Below are positions 25,810-35,122 of a DNA stretch of 64,000 bases, in pieces. The stretch covers positions 1,488,001 to 1,552,000 of the forward strand of contig NZ_CP110136.1 of the NCBI RefSeq assembly GCF_025979705.1, written 5' to 3'. The DNA is from Hymenobacter sp. YIM 151858-1 (GTDB lineage Bacteria; Bacteroidota; Bacteroidia; Cytophagales; Hymenobacteraceae). How positions within the stretch are numbered: position 1 is the first letter of the stretch; each line of letters begins with the position of its first letter. Under the pieces are notes generated by a model. It worked only from the letters and a program-made list of their open reading frames with translations. It made no database searches and had not been told where the DNA came from. The position numbers and the translations under genes are program-made.

Positions 25810-26364
25810 TTACCGAATCAGTTTGGAAAGGACTTTAATAGCGGCGCGGGCGCGGGTTTTCACGGTACCTAGCGGCAAATTCAACTCTTCGGCTACCTCG
25901 CTTTGGGTGTAGCCTTCGAAATACAGCATATCAACTACCTGGCGCTGATCGGGCGTGAGCTGGTGCGTGAGCTCCTGCAGCCCGATGTGCTCGGGGCGGA
26001 AGGTGGCTACGGCCGGCTGCCGTTCGGCGGGGCTGTCGTCGAGTGGCTGCGTGCGAGTACCTACGCGGTACTGTCGCGAGCGGATTTTGTCGATGGCAAG
26101 ATTTCGGCAAACATTCATCACCCACGTAAACAGCCGCCCTTTGGTGGCATCGTAGCTCTGAAAGGAATGCCAGATCTTGACCATACTTTCCTGCAGCACG
26201 TCTTCGGCTTCTTCCTCGCGCCGCACAATGCGCAGGATGACGCCGTAGAGGGCTGCCGAGTACTTGTCGTAAAACTCCGCCATTGCCGACTCATCGTGGG
26301 CTTTTAGCCGGGCGATAAGCTGTTCTTCGGCGACGGAAGGCGGCTCGGGTAGCAAATTGGTCAC
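25810..26364 (-). CDS. ECF RNA polymerase sigma factor (SigK-like)
   Basis: A 184-residue two-domain sigma factor. Region 2 includes FYDKYSAALYGVILRIV, EEEAEDVLQESMVKIW and GRLFTWVMNVCRNLAIDK (-10 recognition). Region 4 includes LTPDQRQVVDMLYFEGYTQS and the helix-turn-helix EVAEELNLPLGTVKTRARA. It is paired with an RskA-like anti-sigma gene, the usual autoregulated module. The start is GTG at 26364; a TAnnTTTG box lies 54 nt upstream. The regulon is unknown. Confidence 0.92.
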   Translation of the reverse strand: MTNLLPEPPSVAEEQLIARLKAHDESAMAEFYDKYSAALYGVILRIVRREEEAEDVLQESMVKIWHSFQSYDATKGRLFTWVMNVCRNLAIDKIRSRQYRVGTRTQPLDDSPAERQPAVATFRPEHIGLQELTHQLTPDQRQVVDMLYFEGYTQSEVAEELNLPLGTVKTRARAAIKVLSKLIR

Positions 26365-26418
26365 AGTGTGGCGTGGAATGCCCTGCGCCGCGCAGGTTTA
26401 TGCGCGCAGCACGGCGGT

Positions 26419-26426
26419 CAAAAGTA
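26419..26426 (-). promoter_or_regulatory. -7 promoter box TACTTTTG, sigma/anti-sigma operon
   Basis: Exact TAnnTTTG match on the minus strand, 54 nt before the GTG start. Confidence 0.5.
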
Positions 26427-26550
26427 ATGACAAAACGGACACAGCGGCATGCCCGCGGCCAACCCTGGGTGGGCGGCAGCAGTTATACGGAACATTGCTT
26501 GCCGGGCTGCGTGCTTACTTTGCCGCAGTTCGGCCCCAAACGCCTGTATT

Positions 26551-27951
26551 ATGCCCATCGAGTCGTACAACCCTTATACCGATAAAGTGTTGCGGCGCTT
26601 TAAGCCCCACCCCGGCGCCCAAGTGGAGCGCATGCTGGCCCAAGCCGACAAAACGTTTCAGGAGTGGCGCCGCACGAGTTTCCGGGAGCGGGCGCAGGTG
26701 CTGCACCGCGCCGCCGGGTTGCTGCGCGAGCGGCACGACGAGCTGGCCCGCATCATGGCCCTCGAAATGGGCAAACCCGTGACCGATGGCCGGGCCGAAG
26801 CGCAGAAGTGCGCCCTTACCTGCGACTTTTACGCCGAGCACGCCGAGCAAATGCTGCGCGACGAGCCGGTGCAAACCGAAGCGCGCCGCAGCTACATTGC
26901 GCACCAGCCCCTAGGTGCCGTGCTGGCCGTAATGCCCTGGAACTTCCCGCTGTGGCAAGTAGTGCGCTTTGCTGCCCCGGCTCTCATGGCCGGCAACGTA
27001 GGCCTGCTGAAACACGCATCTAATGTGCCACAATGTGCCTTGGCGCTGGAGAAGATCTTCCATGATGCCGGCTTGCCACAGGGTGGCTTCCGCACGCTGC
27101 TGATCGAGTCGAAGGCCGTGGAGCCGCTGATTGCCGACGACCGCGTGCGGGCCGTTACGCTTACAGGCAGCGAAGGCGCGGGCAGCCAGGTGGCCGCCGC
27201 GGCGGGCCGCTACATCAAGAAAACCGTGCTGGAGCTGGGCGGCTCCGATGCCTTTGTGGTACTCGCCGACGCCGACCTGGAGCTAGCCGCCAAAACCGCC
27301 GCCCAGGCACGCATGATTAATGCTGGCCAGAGTTGCATTGCGGCCAAGCGCTTTGTGGTGGAGAAATCGATTGCCGCGGAGTTCATTGACCGCATGCGCC
27401 AGCACCTGGAGGCCTACCGGGCCGGCGACCCGCTCGACGAGCAAACCCAGTACGGCCCCCTCGCCCGCCCCGACCTCGCCGACGACCTAGCCCAGCAAGT
27501 GCAAAAATCGGTAGCAGCCGGGGCCAAAGTAGTGCTGCAGGGCGGGCAGCCCAAGGCGGGCTCGGCCCGTTTTGCGCCGGTTATGCTCGCCAACGTGAAG
27601 CCCGGCATGCCCGCCTACGACGAAGAGACTTTTGGCCCGGTGGCCAGCATCCTGGTAGCCCGCGACGAGCAGCAGGCCATTCGCCTGGCCAACGATTCGC
27701 GCTACGGCCTAGGTGCCGCCGTGTGGACGCGCGACGAGGAGCGCGGGCAGCGCGTAGCCCGCGAGCTGGAAGCCGGCGCCGTGTTTGTGAATGCCCTGGT
27801 GAAATCGTCGCCCGAAATGCCGTTTGGCGGCGTAAAGAAGTCGGGCTACGGCCGCGAGCTTTCGCACCTGGGCATCAAGGAATTCGTGAACCAAAAGAGC
27901 ATTTGGGTTGCCGGCGAAAAGCCCGAAGCACCGAAGAACCTCGCGGAGTAA
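26551..27951 (+). CDS. NAD(P)-dependent aldehyde dehydrogenase, succinate-semialdehyde type
   Basis: A 466-residue cytoplasmic oxidoreductase. The catalytic Glu is E228 in LELGGSDAFVV and the catalytic Cys is C262 in NAGQSCIAAKRF, the normal 34-residue spacing. PLGAVLAVMPWNFPLW and LTGSEGAGSQVA are cofactor-binding signatures. The short N-terminus (MPIESYNPYTDKVLRRF) and length match the Sad/YneI-type succinate-semialdehyde dehydrogenases. ATG at 26551 is preferred over the open extension to 26449, which overlaps the divergent promoter. A variant -7 box (TACTTTG) ends at 26522. The conserved PLG is encoded by a CCTAGG palindrome. Confidence 0.9.
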   Translation: MPIESYNPYTDKVLRRFKPHPGAQVERMLAQADKTFQEWRRTSFRERAQVLHRAAGLLRERHDELARIMALEMGKPVTDGRAEAQKCALTCDFYAEHAEQMLRDEPVQTEARRSYIAHQPLGAVLAVMPWNFPLWQVVRFAAPALMAGNVGLLKHASNVPQCALALEKIFHDAGLPQGGFRTLLIESKAVEPLIADDRVRAVTLTGSEGAGSQVAAAAGRYIKKTVLELGGSDAFVVLADADLELAAKTAAQARMINAGQSCIAAKRFVVEKSIAAEFIDRMRQHLEAYRAGDPLDEQTQYGPLARPDLADDLAQQVQKSVAAGAKVVLQGGQPKAGSARFAPVMLANVKPGMPAYDEETFGPVASILVARDEQQAIRLANDSRYGLGAAVWTRDEERGQRVARELEAGAVFVNALVKSSPEMPFGGVKKSGYGRELSHLGIKEFVNQKSIWVAGEKPEAPKNLAE

Positions 27952-27976
27952 GCACGAAAGCTTCCGCTGAAAACAA

Positions 27977-28025
27977 GCCGCGCCGCCGTTGCTGCCCACT
28001 TAAGAGGCAGCAACGGCGGCGCGGC
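27977..28025. terminator. bidirectional terminator, 20-bp perfect stem
   Basis: Arms 27977-27996 and 28006-28025 are perfectly complementary with a 9-nt loop. It lies between the convergent aldehyde dehydrogenase and YdcF-like genes. Confidence 0.85.
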
Positions 28026-28050
28026 ACTTACGGGTATTTTAAGTTGCGCA

Positions 28051-28833
28051 TCAAGCATAACCGAGCAGCCGGTACACCACGTAGCCCGCTACCTCGTGCA
28101 GCAGCACGCTCCACTGCTGCAGCGCCTCGGAGCTGGGCAGCAGCCAGTAGGCAGGTGTGGCTTCGCGTTGCGCCGTCAGGTAACCCGCCGGAAAAGCCGT
28201 TACCTGCAGCCCGGCTTTGCTAAAGCAACCCAGGGCGCGCCGCTGGTGAAAAGCTGAGGTAACCAGCAGCAGGCGCGGCTGCCCTTGGGGCAAGCGCTGC
28301 TGGAGCAACGCACGGGTATTTCGGGCGTTTTCGCGGGTGTTGCGGCTTTGGGTTTCCAGCCAAATGTGCTGGCTAGGCACCCCGGCAAGGCGCAGCAGCA
28401 CGGCTAGGTCCTGGGCTTCGGTGCGCGTGCCGGGCTTGGGGCGCAGGCTACCCGAGCCGCCGCTGATGATGATGCGCTTGGCGCGGCCGGCCCGGTACAG
28501 CCAAAGCGCGTTGGTAAAACGGTCGGCGCCGCGGCCCAGGTACACGCGGTCGGCGGGGCCGTTGCGCGGCTCCGTTACACCGGTGAGCAGCACGGCCGCA
28601 TCGTACGGTTGCGGCGCTAGCTGTGAGAGGCGCACGGGCGGCAGCTCCCACCAGCGCAGCAACTCGTTGCTCAGGGCCGGGTTGGTGAACACGACACCTA
28701 GGACGGTGGCCGCCACCAGCAGCCGGTAGCGCCACCGAGCCGAACGCGTAACCAGTGCCGCAACGGGCAGCAACACGAGCCACAGTGCGGGCTCCAATAC
28801 AAAATCGAGAAGCTTGGAAAGGACGAAGAACAC
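28051..28833 (-). CDS. YdcF/SanA-like DUF218 membrane protein
   Basis: A 260-residue protein. Two N-terminal membrane helices (VLSKLLDFVLEPALWLVLL; RLLVAATVLGVVFTNPAL) are followed by the DUF218 domain: YDAAVLLTGVTEPRNG, DRFTNALWLYRAGRAKRI, IISGGSGSLRPKPGTRTEAQ, ETQSRNTRENARNT, and LVTSAFHQRRALGCF. The domain belongs to the ElyC/SanA/YdcF group linked to envelope integrity and lipid carrier metabolism. GTG at 28833 is taken as the start because it opens directly into the first helix; the longer frame adds Cys-rich non-conserved residues. Confidence 0.82.
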   Translation of the reverse strand: MFFVLSKLLDFVLEPALWLVLLPVAALVTRSARWRYRLLVAATVLGVVFTNPALSNELLRWWELPPVRLSQLAPQPYDAAVLLTGVTEPRNGPADRVYLGRGADRFTNALWLYRAGRAKRIIISGGSGSLRPKPGTRTEAQDLAVLLRLAGVPSQHIWLETQSRNTRENARNTRALLQQRLPQGQPRLLLVTSAFHQRRALGCFSKAGLQVTAFPAGYLTAQREATPAYWLLPSSEALQQWSVLLHEVAGYVVYRLLGYA

Positions 28834-28883
28834 GGCCGCGAAACTAGCCGAAAGTTGGGCTGCATCGGCGCAGCAAAGTGGCT

Positions 28884-29228
28884 TTACACACCTGGTATTG
28901 GCATAAAGGCCCGCAGCCGATCCAGTTGCTCCCGCACTTCGCCATCGGTGCTTCGGGTGTCGCACTCAATCATGCGGCCCTGGCAGTACGACACGAAGAA
29001 CGGCGCTACTCGCTCGTTCATCAGCTTGCGGGCCACGGGGTTCTGGTCGCTATCGAGCCGGATAAAGTAGATGCCCTCGTACGCGGCCTCCTGGGCAAAT
29101 TTTTCGAAATGCGGCGAGAGCAGCTCACACACTTCGCAGTCGCGCGAGGAGGTGAACTTTGCAAATACCTTCAGATGATCGTGAATAAGGGTGCGCAGGC
29201 CAGTATCGTCGGTGTCGAAAATAGTCAT
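28884..29228 (-). CDS. thioredoxin-like protein with CEVC active site
   Basis: A 114-residue cytoplasmic protein. LKVFAKFTSSRDCEVCELLS places the redox pair at C31 and C34 after a short first strand. GIYFIRLDSDQNPVARKLMN and RVAPFFVSYCQGRMI cover the second half, where the usual cis-Pro is present (V-A-P). The active site is CEVC rather than CGPC, so the redox potential may differ; the substrate is unknown. ATG at 29228 is chosen over the long open extension. It is followed on the same strand by the YdcF-like gene after 50 nt. Confidence 0.8.
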   Translation of the reverse strand: MTIFDTDDTGLRTLIHDHLKVFAKFTSSRDCEVCELLSPHFEKFAQEAAYEGIYFIRLDSDQNPVARKLMNERVAPFFVSYCQGRMIECDTRSTDGEVREQLDRLRAFMPIPGV

Positions 29229-29383
29229 TTGGTCAGCCCTAGGTAGTGAGTAGTATGGCAGTGGTTGGGGGCTATACGCACAGCGTCGGAAATGCGGCCA
29301 AGCAAAATGCAGGCAACTTAAAATGTGGCTGCTGCGATGGCAGGCAGTACGCGCTGCCCTACGGGTTGGTAAAGTGCAGCAAA

Positions 29384-29423
29384 AAGCCCGGCGCAAGTGG
29401 CTGGCAGCCACTGCGCCGGGCTT
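29384..29423 (-). terminator. intrinsic terminator, DUF885 gene
   Basis: A stem of about 19 bp with one bulged A (29384-29403 with 29405-29423) is followed on the minus strand by TTTTTG. Confidence 0.85.
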
Positions 29424-29442
29424 GTTTGCTACCTAGGGCAGC

Positions 29443-31215
29443 TTACTTTTTCAGCATCATCTCGCGGATGTATTTCACCGGGGCGCTGCCGTAGCTCAGG
29501 AACTGCTCGTTGAAGGCTTTCAGGTCGAAGTCTTTGCCTTGCTTCTTCTTGAGCTCTTCGCGCAAGTCGTAAATCTCGGTGTAGCCCGTGAAGTACGAGC
29601 TCAGCTGCACCTGGCTGAGCGTGGCGCGGCGCCACTTGTTGGTGGCTTCGGCCTGCTCCTGAAATCCGTCGCGCACGAGCATCTGCACGGCGTCCTGCTC
29701 CGAGATGTTGCCCACGTGTACCAGGTGGTCGAGAATGGTGTTGAGCGTTACGCGCATGTTCCATTTGTCCCACATCAGCCAGATTTCGTCGGAGTTGTTG
29801 CCGTAGCCGCTTTCCAGCATCATGCGCTCCGAGTACACGGCCCAACCCTCAATCATGGCGCCGTTGCCGAGCACAGCCTTGATGATGCTGGGCGACTGGT
29901 TGGCGTACACCAGCTGCGTGTAGTGGCCCGGAATGGCCTCATGAATGTTCAGGATTTGCAGCGTGTACTGGTTGTACTCGCGCAGGTAGCTTTCGGCCTG
30001 CTCGGGTTTCCAGTCCACAATCGGCTCCACGTTGTAGTAGGTGTTGGCGCCTTTGTCGTAGGGGCCAGGGGCCGATACCGACGCGCCCGCCCCGCTGCCG
30101 CGCATGTACAGGGGCGTTTCGCGCACCACCAGCGGCTTGCTGGGGTCCTGCGTCAGCAGCTTATGCTCGTCCACGAACTTCACGAGCTGCGGAATCTGCT
30201 GCTTCACGGCATCCACAAAACCCTGCGGCGTGGTGTGCACCGCCGACAGCTTGCCGATTACCTCCCGAATGCGCGTGAGCGTATCGGCGGGCATGGGTTT
30301 CCCGGCGAAGTACTTCGGCCACAAACGGGTGGCACGCATGCCCATGTCGCGCAGCAACATCTGCTTATGGGCCAGGGCTTTCTGGTAGACTTGGTCGGCC
30401 GTGGAGCTCGACTGAATGTCGTAGTAGAACTTCCGATCAAACAAGGCTTTGCCGATGCGGAAGCTGCGCGTGGCCTGCGGGCGTAGGTCTTTATCGAGGA
30501 AGCCGATGTAGCTCTCGATGGCCATGCGCGTGGTGCCGATGCGCGTGCGCAGCTCGGCTTTCTCGGTTTCCTTCAGGCCCGAGCGGGCAATCGAATCCTG
30601 CAGCGCCTTGCCGAATACCTCCAGCCCGCCGCGGTTCTGCAGTATGGCCAGCTCGAGGTGCTCCTTAGTCGGGTTCTTCAGGTTGCTCTTAGCGGCTTCG
30701 TAGAACTCGGCGGCGCGGCTGATTTTCAGCGAGATGCTGCGCAGGCGGCGGTCGAGGGGCTGGTAGCGGCCGTTCAGGATTTCGGCCACCGGCTCGCTGA
30801 GGTTGTACTGCGCGGGGTTCCACTGCCAGGTACGCAGCGTGTCGTCGTACCACCGCGACGATTGCAGCATATTGCGCATCAGCTGGTAGTCGGTCTGGTT
30901 GTTTACCGACAGCTTCTCCAGCTCAAACCCGCGCAGCTCTTGCAGCCACCGGTCGTAGGCCCGGGCCTCCTGCTGCCGGCGGCCGGCCGTAGGTATCACC
31001 AGCAACGAGTCGTACTTGTGGTAGCCCACCGACGAGGCCCAGCCAGGGTTGTAGTACCACAGCGAATCGACGAAGCGCTGCTTGTAGCGGTCGAAGCCCA
31101 CATCGGCGGTAGAGGCTTCGTCGTTGGGTTTGTCGGAGCGGCTTTGGCAGCTGGCCATGGCAAGCGTGCCGGCCGTGGCCAGGCCCAGCAGCGCCAGGGA
31201 GTAACGAGGGGTCAT
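29443..31215 (-). CDS. DUF885-family zinc-dependent peptidase-like lipoprotein
   Basis: A 590-residue exported lipoprotein: the signal peptide ends in LAMASC (Cys23). The DUF885 metal site is IHEAIPGHYTQLVYAN, with H425-E426-x4-H431 (HExxPGH), and the probable third ligand in the following helix MIEGWAVYSERMM. Family members resemble M3/M32-type metallopeptidases and probably cleave peptides at the cell surface; the substrate is unknown. ATG at 31215 gives the expected signal peptide. It has its own terminator and a variant -7 box (TACCTTGC) about 20 nt upstream. Confidence 0.88.
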   Translation of the reverse strand: MTPRYSLALLGLATAGTLAMASCQSRSDKPNDEASTADVGFDRYKQRFVDSLWYYNPGWASSVGYHKYDSLLVIPTAGRRQQEARAYDRWLQELRGFELEKLSVNNQTDYQLMRNMLQSSRWYDDTLRTWQWNPAQYNLSEPVAEILNGRYQPLDRRLRSISLKISRAAEFYEAAKSNLKNPTKEHLELAILQNRGGLEVFGKALQDSIARSGLKETEKAELRTRIGTTRMAIESYIGFLDKDLRPQATRSFRIGKALFDRKFYYDIQSSSTADQVYQKALAHKQMLLRDMGMRATRLWPKYFAGKPMPADTLTRIREVIGKLSAVHTTPQGFVDAVKQQIPQLVKFVDEHKLLTQDPSKPLVVRETPLYMRGSGAGASVSAPGPYDKGANTYYNVEPIVDWKPEQAESYLREYNQYTLQILNIHEAIPGHYTQLVYANQSPSIIKAVLGNGAMIEGWAVYSERMMLESGYGNNSDEIWLMWDKWNMRVTLNTILDHLVHVGNISEQDAVQMLVRDGFQEQAEATNKWRRATLSQVQLSSYFTGYTEIYDLREELKKKQGKDFDLKAFNEQFLSYGSAPVKYIREMMLKK

Positions 31216-31331
31216 GTGCGGTGGGGAGTAGAATTGCGGGCAGCAAGGTAGCGGGCCCTAGGTGGATTTCGAGCAACAAGCCCGGCAAGGGCCGTAACGA
31301 CGCGGGTTTTACCCACTTCGTTGCCTCGCTC

Positions 31332-34300
31332 CTACACCAGCTCGGGGTACCAGCCGCGGCTCAGCTCCAGCAAGCGCTCCACGCTCAGCTCGCGCCGCTT
31401 AAAATCTTCGCCCAGCCGGAGCAGGTGCAGCAAGGGGCCGGTGGTTTGCTCGAGCAGCCGCTCGGGCGAGCTGAAGTGCTGGAAGTCCTTCAGCTCGAAC
31501 TCCGCCAGCACATCGGCATAAAACGCAGCGGCCACGCGGCGGTCGAGGATGATGAACGCGCCCCGGTCGCGCTGACGGCGTACCAGGCGGCCAAAGCCTT
31601 GCCGCAGCTTCAGGCGAGCGGCGGGCCGGTAAAACTGCCCCCAGAAAGTTTCGTCGGCCTCGTAGCGTTTGCGGTGGCTGATGAGCGGTTCGCCCAACGA
31701 CGGAAACGGCAACCGCCACACCACCACCTGCGACAACGTGGGCCCGGCAAAGTCGACGCCCGTCCACATGCGGTCGACACCTAGGAGCACGGTTTGCTCG
31801 ACGCGCCGGAAACGGCGGATTTCCCACTGGCTGGCGCCGTTTTGCATCAGCAGCTCAATATCGTGCTCGGCCAGGCGGGGCTCCAGCCAATCGGCGGCGT
31901 AGCGCATTTCCTCGTTGGAGGTAAACAGCACCAGCGTGCGGCCTTCCAGCGTAATCAGCAGCGGCAACAAGGTGCGCAGCTGGGCCTCGCACCAGGCGCG
32001 GCGCTCCTGCGGCGGCGCGCTGGCCCGGAACATGGGCAGGTACGTAGGCACGCCGCCCAGCACCGGCTCGGCCTTGGGGTTGTCGTAGTCGAAAATGGGC
32101 AGGATGCGCTGCTCGGCCACGAAGGGTACGCGCATATCGAGCAGCTGCCGGAAGTAGCCCAGGTGGTTTTCGACGTAGAGCGTGGCCGAGGTAAATACCA
32201 CCGTCCGAAACTGATCGAACAGCGGCGTAGCCGGCTCGCCGCTCAGGCGGCGCAAGGCAGCGCGGGCGGCCAGCAGGCGCTTGGTGTACGCTTCGGAGGT
32301 TTCGTTGGGGGCTTGCTGAAGCGGCTCGCCGGTTTCGGGGTCAGGTGTGGCGCCCAGGTAAGGCCACAGGGCGTAGGGCTGCCGCACCAGCTGCCAACCC
32401 AGGCCGTTGGCTTCGGCCTCGCGCACTACCACGGGCACAAATTCGCGGCACGGAAATTCTTCCAGCAAACGCTCCAGCACATCGGCCTGGCCCTCCGCTA
32501 TTTCGGCGAAACGCTCGGTGCGGCGGCACAGGCGTTCGTCGTAGTTGCTGGCGCCGGCATCGTCGTCGTCGCTGATGGGCGCGCCGTCTTCGTCTTCGGT
32601 CAGGTTGATGTTCAGGGCCACGGCCAGGTGCCGGCGCACTTGCCCTAGGTGCTTAGCCGAGGTTTTGAGCGGGGCACTCAGCGGGGGCAGCGCCGCCACC
32701 AGCTCCCGGTGGAAGGGCCGCACCAGCGGCGCGCGGCCGGGTTGCTCCACGCGCACGTTGTCGTGCCAGTGGGTTTCGCCGAGCGGGAACGGTAATGCGG
32801 CCGGCCTCCCGCCCTTGTTCTGAAACTGACTGCTCACGGCACCTAGGGCCACCAACGACTCCTGCAACGGCACGGCGGCTTCGGTAAGGGCGTGCAGCGC
32901 GGTGCGCACGGCCTGGCGGCGGCGGTAGGGCGCGGCCTCAATGGCGTAGCGCATCCAGGCCGCATCGGCGGTTTGGCGGGCGTCGAGGGCTGCGGGGGTT
33001 TCGCGCATCAGCTCGGCCACTTGCTCGAGCAGCGCCACCTTGGCCCCTAGTTCCTCCAAGCGGGCTTCCTCAACGGCCTCGTAAGCGGCGCGACTGGCAT
33101 CGTCGGGGCCGGGCTGATCGGCCACGGGCACTTGCCGCCACAGGGCTTCTTCCTCGTCGCGCAGCCGCTCACGCAGCTGGTTCAGGAAGGGCTCGGAGCG
33201 GCGCAGGGCTTTGGTTGGGGCCTCGGGTTCTTCAGCGGTTTGGCGGGCGTTTCGGTTGGGCATTGGCTGGCCGTGCAGCAACGGCTCCAATAGCTCGTCG
33301 TGCAGCTCGCGGGCATCGAGGCTGCGGGCCAGCGCCGAGCGGAAGTTATCCGGAAAGCGGTCGGCCTCGTCGATGATGCACACAGTGGCTCGCTCCACCA
33401 CTTTCGGCGGCAGCAAGGCTAATTTGTGGTGGTTGACGATGAGCAGATTGGCTTGCTCGGCCCGCAGGCGGTGAGCCGGATACACGCAGGCTTTGCGGCC
33501 GGGCAAGGCGCCATGGCGGCAAGCGCGGTCGGCGGTTATGCGCCGCAGCAGCTGCCGCAATGCCGGTCCGAGCTGCGGATGGGCGCTCAGCGGGCGGGCA
33601 ATGCCTTCGATTTCGCCTTCGGTGTCGCGCAGGCGCAGGGCCAGGTAAAACCACGCCAGCGCCGCCGGCCATTCAGCCCCGCGACCCAGGCAATCGTCGA
33701 ACGCCCGGCCGAGCGCCTCCACGCACAAGTAGCAGTTTTTGCCCTTGAGCGTAGCCGTACGAATGGCTTTGTAGCGGGCCGTGCGGCAGCCATCGGCTTC
33801 GCGCAGCAGCGCCGGCAATTCGCCTTGGCGCATCTGCTCTTGCAGGTTTTTGGTAGAGGTAGCCACTACCACCAAGGCCTCAGGCGCGTGGCGCAGGTAC
33901 TCTAACGACGGCACCAGGTAGCCGAACGTTTTACCCGTACCCGTGCCGGCCTCAATGGCATAAGCACCGCGGCGGCCCACCGCACGCGCCACAAATCGGG
34001 CAAACTCCAGCTGCTGCGGGCGCGGCTGAAAGGTGCTCTTGCCGCTGCTCATGCGCTTGGCCAGCTGCTCGAACGCCTCCTCTACCTGCTGCTCCGATAC
34101 ATCACCTAGGCCCAGCTCGGGCGCGGCGCTGTCGTCGGCTTTGTCGCGCCAACGGGCCAGGTAGTTATTGAGGAGCAGCGCCATTTGCTCGGGCTGCGGC
34201 CAGGCGGGTTGCGGCGGTGGCAGCGGCAGGCGGTTGGGGGCGTTAGGCTTGTCGCGGCGGGCGGTGTCGTCGCAGCAATCGGGTTGCTGCGCCAGGGCTC

Positions 34301-34997
34301 GTAGCAGCCGAAAAGCGCGCAGCTCGGGTCGGCGCGGGGCGAGGCTGATTACCGCATCCAGCAGGGTGTAGCCGGGTAGCCATTGCTGCCCGGGTTGGCC
34401 TTGGGGCTGCAACAAGCTCTCGAGCACGCGGCGCACTGCCCGGCGCATGGCGTGCAGCAAAAAAGGCAGCTGGGGCACGGCGCCCTCGTCGTTGCGCTTG
34501 GCGTAGCCGAGCTTTTCGCTGAAGGCTTTATCCTGCACCACTAGCTTCTCGAGCAGCTCGTCGGCATCGTCGAGCACTTCGCTAGGCAGAAAGAACGCCA
34601 GCAGCTCATCGAGGCCCACGCACATGGGTGGCTTGGCCATGCCGGCCAGCACGTGCTGCTCCAGCCACAGCCGCTCGGGCGAGGACTGCCCAGCGCGGTC
34701 CATAATCAGCAAGGCATCGAACGCACCTAGGGCCGCTTGGGCCTCTGCGGCCACTTCGGCCCAGGTGGGTGCTTCCTTGGCGCGGGCGTTGGCTACGCCG
34801 CTAGCGGTGCTTACGGCGGCCGAGTAGTCGCGCTCGGGGTTGAGCAGCCATTGCTGCACCTCGGCGCCGGGCTCCAGCGGCAGCACCCCTAGGTGCAACA
34901 AGCCATGTTTGGTATCGGGGCGATAGGCACCGGTGGCAAACAAATGCGCCACGGCTACCCGCGCCGTACGAACCGGACTTGTGAATAAAACTGCCAT
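31332..34997 (-). CDS. DinG/XPD-type superfamily 2 DNA helicase
   Basis: A 1221-residue ATP-dependent helicase. Motif I is GTGTGKT (351-357), motif II DEAD (543-546), and the C-terminal motor reads VVFTSATLYVENHLGYFRQL, TLVLFTSNEEMRYAADWLEP and RQGFGRLVRRQRDRGAFIIL. Cys422, 425, 493 and 504 between motifs Ia and II are placed like the four 4Fe-4S ligands of XPD/DinG. Residues 1-320 are not a recognisable DnaQ exonuclease, though the position matches that of Gram-positive DinG. Probable role in repair or replication of structured DNA. The C-terminus ends normally (SRGWYPELV). Confidence 0.85.
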   Translation of the reverse strand: MAVLFTSPVRTARVAVAHLFATGAYRPDTKHGLLHLGVLPLEPGAEVQQWLLNPERDYSAAVSTASGVANARAKEAPTWAEVAAEAQAALGAFDALLIMDRAGQSSPERLWLEQHVLAGMAKPPMCVGLDELLAFFLPSEVLDDADELLEKLVVQDKAFSEKLGYAKRNDEGAVPQLPFLLHAMRRAVRRVLESLLQPQGQPGQQWLPGYTLLDAVISLAPRRPELRAFRLLRALAQQPDCCDDTARRDKPNAPNRLPLPPPQPAWPQPEQMALLLNNYLARWRDKADDSAAPELGLGDVSEQQVEEAFEQLAKRMSSGKSTFQPRPQQLEFARFVARAVGRRGAYAIEAGTGTGKTFGYLVPSLEYLRHAPEALVVVATSTKNLQEQMRQGELPALLREADGCRTARYKAIRTATLKGKNCYLCVEALGRAFDDCLGRGAEWPAALAWFYLALRLRDTEGEIEGIARPLSAHPQLGPALRQLLRRITADRACRHGALPGRKACVYPAHRLRAEQANLLIVNHHKLALLPPKVVERATVCIIDEADRFPDNFRSALARSLDARELHDELLEPLLHGQPMPNRNARQTAEEPEAPTKALRRSEPFLNQLRERLRDEEEALWRQVPVADQPGPDDASRAAYEAVEEARLEELGAKVALLEQVAELMRETPAALDARQTADAAWMRYAIEAAPYRRRQAVRTALHALTEAAVPLQESLVALGAVSSQFQNKGGRPAALPFPLGETHWHDNVRVEQPGRAPLVRPFHRELVAALPPLSAPLKTSAKHLGQVRRHLAVALNINLTEDEDGAPISDDDDAGASNYDERLCRRTERFAEIAEGQADVLERLLEEFPCREFVPVVVREAEANGLGWQLVRQPYALWPYLGATPDPETGEPLQQAPNETSEAYTKRLLAARAALRRLSGEPATPLFDQFRTVVFTSATLYVENHLGYFRQLLDMRVPFVAEQRILPIFDYDNPKAEPVLGGVPTYLPMFRASAPPQERRAWCEAQLRTLLPLLITLEGRTLVLFTSNEEMRYAADWLEPRLAEHDIELLMQNGASQWEIRRFRRVEQTVLLGVDRMWTGVDFAGPTLSQVVVWRLPFPSLGEPLISHRKRYEADETFWGQFYRPAARLKLRQGFGRLVRRQRDRGAFIILDRRVAAAFYADVLAEFELKDFQHFSSPERLLEQTTGPLLHLLRLGEDFKRRELSVERLLELSRGWYPELV

Positions 34998-35122
34998 AAC
35001 CCCGTTGCTCCAAGCCGCAAATTAGGCAATCGGCAGCCGCAGCCCTAGCGTAATATGGTTGGGCTGCCACAAAGCCTGCCTCGGCCTAGTTGCCGGGTTG
35101 CTTTCCCTTGATACCTTCGCTC

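Noticed and set aside
35112-35119. TACCTTCG as a -7 box for the nuclease gene
   Set aside because: It ends only 3 nt before the ATG, so transcription would start at or inside the start codon; a leaderless message is possible but not supported.
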